Made by a program: the position numbers and the translations under genes
Notes under the pieces: model-generated
The model's database searches: none
Told to the model about the DNA's origin: nothing
The model's input: only the letters and a program-made list of their open reading frames with translations
Shown: positions 8,307-10,324 of the stretch, piece by piece
Layout: each line of letters starts with the position of its first letter
Numbering within the stretch: the stretch's first letter is position 1
Assembly (NCBI GenBank): GCA_902475475.1
Contig: CABRZY010000051.1
Coordinates: forward strand, 1-10,324
Direction of reading: 5' to 3'
Origin: an uncultured Collinsella sp.
Lineage (GTDB): Bacteria > Actinomycetota > Coriobacteriia > Coriobacteriales > Coriobacteriaceae
DNA: 10,324 bases

Positions 8307-8501
8307 CTATTTAACGATCAGCGCGACAACGAAGCCGATCAGAGCCAGAGCCTCGCCGAAGGCGGAGCCCATGATGAAGACGGTGAACACGCGGCCCTGG
8401 ACCTCAGGCTGACGGGCCATAGCACCCGTAGCACCCAGAGCAGACAGGCCGATAGCAAGACCAGCGCCGATAACACCGAGACCGTAACCGATAACTCCCA
8501 C
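8307..8501 (-). CDS. atpE: F1F0 ATP synthase subunit c (proteolipid)
   Basis: Subunit c forms the ion-translocating rotor ring. The protein is a two-helix hairpin of only 64 residues. Helix 1 (about 2-28) is Gly/Ala-rich, the polar loop carries the conserved RQPE (30-33), and helix 2 contains the essential carboxylate E50 in AFGEALAL. The sodium ligands known from Ilyobacter c (Gln in helix 1, Ser-Thr after the Glu, then Tyr) are replaced here by I17, A51, L52 and I55, so proton coupling is inferred. The start is GTG with a strong ribosome site (AAAGGAGG) 4 nt ahead. An in-frame TAA nine codons upstream excludes a longer form. The N-terminus is about 11 residues shorter before the loop than in E. 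coli c. Confidence 0.95.
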   Translation of the reverse strand: MGVIGYGLGVIGAGLAIGLSALGATGAMARQPEVQGRVFTVFIMGSAFGEALALIGFVVALIVK

Positions 8502-8625
8502 GATTCCTCCTTTGTCGTGCGTGTCTTATTTCACGCAGGATAACCTTTTTATAACTGCCGGGCTCCATGGGTACGGGCACCGGCGGTTTAACGAATTGCC
8601 TTACCTTTAAGACGCGAACGGGAGA
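8502..8625 (-). promoter_or_regulatory. atpB-atpE intercistronic leader with two hairpins
   Basis: This is the only sizeable gap inside the operon. On the minus strand it contains a 9-bp stem (8553-8561 with 8580-8588, one G-U pair) with an 18-nt loop. An A-rich stretch follows, then a second 5-bp stem (8519-8523 with 8532-8536), then the strong atpE ribosome site. No T-run follows the first stem on the coding strand, so it is unlikely to be a terminator. The likely role is mRNA processing, stabilisation or translation enhancement for subunit c, which is needed in many copies per enzyme. Confidence 0.5.
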
Positions 8626-9429
8626 CTACTCCTCCTCCGCGACCTCCTCTGCCTCGGAGACATACACGGCGGTAAGGACCGTGAAGACGTAAGCCTGGAT
8701 GGCGCCGACCACAAGCTCGATCGCGTAGATCAGGATGAGGATGGCAAGCCAGGCAAGCGAAGGCAGGGCGCCGACGGCGTGAGCCGCGGAAGCCTGCTGA
8801 AGCAGCGGTTGCATGAACATGCTCGCCATGATGGCGAACGAACCCATGACCACGTGTCCTGCGAACATATTGCAGAACAGACGGACGGCGAGCGTGATGA
8901 GGCGCAGGAAGGTCGAAAAGAGCTCGACGACCCACACGAGCACGTTCATCGGGAAGCTCACGCCCTCCGGGGCGAGGCTCTTAATGTAGCCGATCACGCC
9001 GTGAGCCTTGCATCCGTAGTAGATGAAGTACACGAAGGCGAAGATGGCGAGCGCGGCGGTGGAGCCGATTGCGCCGGTGCCGGGCTTCATTCCCGGAATC
9101 AGGCCGATCATGTTATTGATCAGGATGAACAGGAAAAGCGAGCACAGGAACGGGAAGTGCTTCTTCCAGTTCTCACCCACGACGCCCTTGCCGATATCGT
9201 TCTCGACGTACTCGATGATGTACTCGAAACCGTTGACGAAGAAGCCCTTGGGGACCAGGGTCTGCTTCTTCTTGAACACGGCCAGGACGATCAGGAGCAC
9301 GATCGTGGAGACGATCAGCCAAAACGAGTACTGCGTGATGCCGCAGCTCAGATCGCCCACGACGGGGGTGGAGCTGAACTCGCTGACCAGATGATTAATC
9401 TCATCAGGCAGCTTTTCAAAAATTTCCAC
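8626..9429 (-). CDS. atpB: F1F0 ATP synthase subunit a
   Basis: Subunit a is the membrane stator that provides the ion half-channels next to the c-ring. The 267 residues have five or more hydrophobic segments (about 34-52, 92-112, 120-140, 160-182, 224-256). The key region LRLITLAVRLFCNMFAGH (175-192) holds the essential arginine R183. The final helix ELVVGAIQAYVFTVLTAVYV (238-257) carries conserved E239 and Q245. The protein ends in an acidic tail (EAEEVAEEE). The start is GTG, preceded by AAAGGTAAG. The stop codon of the preceding gene is in the same frame two codons upstream, which excludes a longer protein. The gap to the preceding gene is 3 nt. Confidence 0.97.
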   Translation of the reverse strand: MEIFEKLPDEINHLVSEFSSTPVVGDLSCGITQYSFWLIVSTIVLLIVLAVFKKKQTLVPKGFFVNGFEYIIEYVENDIGKGVVGENWKKHFPFLCSLFLFILINNMIGLIPGMKPGTGAIGSTAALAIFAFVYFIYYGCKAHGVIGYIKSLAPEGVSFPMNVLVWVVELFSTFLRLITLAVRLFCNMFAGHVVMGSFAIMASMFMQPLLQQASAAHAVGALPSLAWLAILILIYAIELVVGAIQAYVFTVLTAVYVSEAEEVAEEE

Positions 9430-9432
9430 GAC

Positions 9433-9744
9433 TTACCTTTCGACCTCATGAGGATCTCGCAGCGCCTTGGCGACACGAACCGTGCAGGCGGCCATAAAGG
9501 CCACGAAGCCGATCGCCTCGCCCAGGAGGAACATACGAAACGCCTCTCCGAACAACGCGAACACGACCAGGGTAAAGACGAGCAGGGCGACTGCCGAGAC
9601 CGCCAGACTCACCATGCCCTTGAGCATGTCCGCATTCTGTTTATCGTCAAGAACCGGCTTGAGCGTAAAAACAAAGGGAAGAAAGGCGACCGCGCCCGCG
9701 ATGGCGCCTGCAACGATAGCGAGCAGATCGGCTATCTGAAACAC
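9433..9744 (-). CDS. AtpI-like small membrane protein at head of atp operon
   Basis: This is a 103-residue hydrophobic protein with three predicted membrane helices (about 5-28, 43-65, 70-90) and a short basic/acidic tail (KALRDPHEVER). Its position directly before atpB is where AtpI (UncI) is found in many operons. AtpI is reported to help c-ring assembly, but I cannot confirm homology from motifs, so function rests on context. I choose the GTG at 9744 because GAGG lies 6 nt upstream. The open frame extends to a TTG at 9819 (128 residues), but that start has no ribosome site and lies inside the likely promoter, upstream of the expected transcript start. Another GTG at 9756 has its purine run too close. 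The stop lies 3 nt before atpB. Confidence 0.75.
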   Translation of the reverse strand: MFQIADLLAIVAGAIAGAVAFLPFVFTLKPVLDDKQNADMLKGMVSLAVSAVALLVFTLVVFALFGEAFRMFLLGEAIGFVAFMAACTVRVAKALRDPHEVER

Positions 9745-9750
9745 TGGCGT

Positions 9751-9754
9751 CCTC
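9751..9754 (-). promoter_or_regulatory. Shine-Dalgarno deciding the atpI-like start
   Basis: GAGG on the minus strand sits 6 nt before the GTG at 9744, within a longer purine-rich run reading AAAAAGGAAAGTGAGG. No comparable site precedes the upstream TTG at 9819. Confidence 0.6.
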
Positions 9755-9805
9755 ACTTTCCTTTTTAACGCTCCACAGAACAGTTCCCGCCAAACATTGG
9801 TGACT

Positions 9806-9833
9806 ATTGTACGAGCCAATCGCTAAAGTACAA
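9806..9833 (-). promoter_or_regulatory. Candidate sigma-70-type promoter of the atp operon
   Basis: On the minus strand TTGTAC (9828-9833, -35, three of six consensus bases) is followed after 16 nt by TACAAT (9806-9811, -10, five of six). Transcription would begin near 9799, giving a leader of about 55 nt before the atpI-like GTG. It is the best promoter-like sequence in the upp-atp gap. The -35 is weak and use is inferred. Confidence 0.55.
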
Positions 9834-9850
9834 CCGAAAAAGCATCGGTT
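9832..9850. repeat. Short inverted repeat at the -35 region
   Basis: AACCGA (9832-9837) and TCGGTT (9845-9850) form a 6-bp inverted repeat around a 7-nt spacer. It overlaps the edge of the candidate -35 box, so it could be an operator. Six-base arms can occur by chance. Confidence 0.3.
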
Positions 9851-9907
9851 AATACGCACCTGTTCGTTTTCTTAAGACCTTCTTTATGCCGCAGGTACGG
9901 TAATACG
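9846..9907. repeat. Direct repeat CGGT(T)AATACG upstream of the promoter
   Basis: CGGTTAATACG (9846-9856) and CGGTAATACG (9898-9907) are nearly identical and about 52 bp apart, close to five helical turns. They lie just upstream of the candidate atp promoter. This spacing would suit a dimeric regulator binding both copies, but no regulator is known to me for this motif. Confidence 0.4.
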
Positions 9908-9936
9908 TTTTTCTAGAACCCTGCAGGGCAAAACGT
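9905..9936. repeat. Inverted repeat with central palindrome in upp-atp gap
   Basis: ACGTTTT (9905-9911) pairs with AAAACGT (9930-9936). The interior contains the perfect 10-nt palindrome CCCTGCAGGG (9919-9928). Both could contribute to one hairpin or be a protein-binding site. It lies between upp and the atp promoter; function unknown. Confidence 0.4.
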
Positions 9937-9948
9937 CCGTTAACAGGA

Positions 9949-9983
9949 GTGCGCGCGGACGCCTTTTGCTCGCCCGCGCGCAC
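9949..9983. terminator. GC-rich hairpin downstream of upp, possible terminator
   Basis: GTGCGCGCGG (9949-9958) is perfectly complementary to CCGCGCGCAC (9974-9983) around a 15-nt loop. It lies 42 nt past the upp stop on the minus strand and is the natural candidate for ending the upp transcript. On the minus strand the bases after the stem (TCCTGTTAACGG) do not form a U-tract. The plus side (CATTTCTTCGTATTTG) is richer in T. It resembles the 26-61 hairpin in being strong but lacking a U-tract. Confidence 0.5.
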
Positions 9984-10007
9984 CATTTCTTCGTATTTGC
10001 GGCTGTA

Positions 10008-10032
10008 GCCGATATCGCTCAGTGGTTAGAGC
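10008..10032 (+). other. tRNA 5'-half-like sequence (D-arm motif)
   Basis: The plus strand from 10017 to 10032 reads GCTCAGTGGTTAGAGC, an exact match to a typical bacterial tRNA D-arm (4-bp stem, loop with GG). It is preceded by nine bases placed like an acceptor strand plus positions 8-9. No anticodon arm or T-arm follows: the sequence runs straight into upp, whose stop codon lies within the motif. It is therefore not a functional tRNA. It may be a tRNA-gene remnant or a coincidence. Confidence 0.3.
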
Positions 10033-10324
10033 GTTCCGTAAATACGGTCACCAGCGTCACCCAGGCCGGGAACGATGTAGGCGTCCTCGTTGAGATGGTC
10101 ATCGATGGCGCACGTATAAATATGTACGTCGGGGTCCTTCTCGGTCAGCGACTTGAGGCCCTCGGGCGCGGCGACGATGCACAGCATGCGGATGTCCTTA
10201 ACGCCGCGCTCGCGCAGGTAGCTAATAGCCATCTCGGCCGAGCCACCCGTGGCGAGCATGGGGTCGACAACCAGGCAGATGCGCTGGTCGATATCCTTGG
10301 GCATCTTGCAGTAATACTCATGCG
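10026..10324 (-). CDS. upp: Uracil phosphoribosyltransferase, C-terminal part
   Basis: Upp converts uracil and PRPP to UMP and pyrophosphate in pyrimidine salvage in the cytoplasm. Only the C-terminal 99 or so residues are inside the window, and the reading frame continues through the right edge. Visible hallmarks are the PRPP-binding loop LVVDPMLATGGSA, the segment IVAAPEGLKSL, and the C-terminal uracil-binding signature YIVPGLGDAGDRIYGTL. The frame upstream of the first internal Met reads HEYYCK, which matches the family (YY-K-P-DI), so that Met is not the start. The C-terminus looks intact. Upp lies upstream of the ATP synthase operon on the same strand, an arrangement also known in Bacillus. 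A promoter and hairpin in between suggest separate transcription. Confidence 0.96.
   Translation of the reverse strand, partial: HEYYCKMPKDIDQRICLVVDPMLATGGSAEMAISYLRERGVKDIRMLCIVAAPEGLKSLTEKDPDVHIYTCAIDDHLNEDAYIVPGLGDAGDRIYGTL

Noticed and set aside
8779..9768. 329-codon plus-strand frame rich in His, Asp, Glu and Gln
   Set aside because: It is antisense to atpB and the atpI-like gene. The charged composition is the complement of membrane-protein codons.
9765..9797. Ten-codon leader peptide (MFGGNCSVER) in the atp 5' leader
   Set aside because: It has an ATG and stop in the right place but no ribosome site, and no run of regulatory codons.
10008..10090. Functional tRNA gene
   Set aside because: Only the D-arm matches. 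No anticodon stem, T-arm (GTTC) or closing acceptor strand is found, and the continuation is upp coding sequence.

Overview
The window looks like part of the chromosome of a GC-rich member of the class Coriobacteriia, probably Collinsella or a close relative. That placement rests on the protein flavour, base composition and gene set. It is an inference, not a database match. Every gene that can be supported lies on the minus strand, so the window reads biologically from right to left.

Right edge (10324 to about 9745): the C-terminal third of upp (uracil phosphoribosyltransferase) enters from outside the window. It is followed by about 280 nt without a confident gene. This stretch holds a tRNA D-arm-like sequence touching the upp stop codon, a GC-rich hairpin, a second inverted repeat, a pair of direct repeats, and the best candidate promoter for the operon that follows.

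Middle (9744 to 2861): a complete F-type ATP synthase operon in the classical order, atpI-like, B (a), E (c), F (b), H (delta), A (alpha), G (gamma), D (beta), C (epsilon). Junctions are very tight: TAATG overlaps at H/A and G/D, an 11-nt overlap at F/H, and gaps of 3 to 15 nt elsewhere. The exception is a 124-nt hairpin-containing leader in front of atpE. Catalytic motifs are intact. The c subunit has the ion-binding Glu but lacks the usual sodium ligands, so proton coupling is inferred. Three subunits are structurally unusual: a minimal 64-residue c, a delta with a shortened N-terminal domain, and a b with a signal-peptide-like N-terminus.

Left (2860 to 241): a strong intrinsic terminator follows atpC, and its U-tract directly abuts the Shine-Dalgarno of murA, the first committed enzyme of peptidoglycan precursor synthesis, which starts at TTG. 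A LytR-CpsA-Psr (LCP) glycopolymer transferase follows 12 nt later, giving a cell-wall pair. Positions 1-240 contain no convincing gene but three successive hairpins, including a 100-nt imperfect palindrome.

The order upp, atpIBEFHAGDC, murA resembles the Firmicutes arrangement (for example Bacillus subtilis). I see no CRISPR array, transposase, phage gene or defence system. The points of interest are the RNA-structure and subunit-architecture details, not a new gene system.
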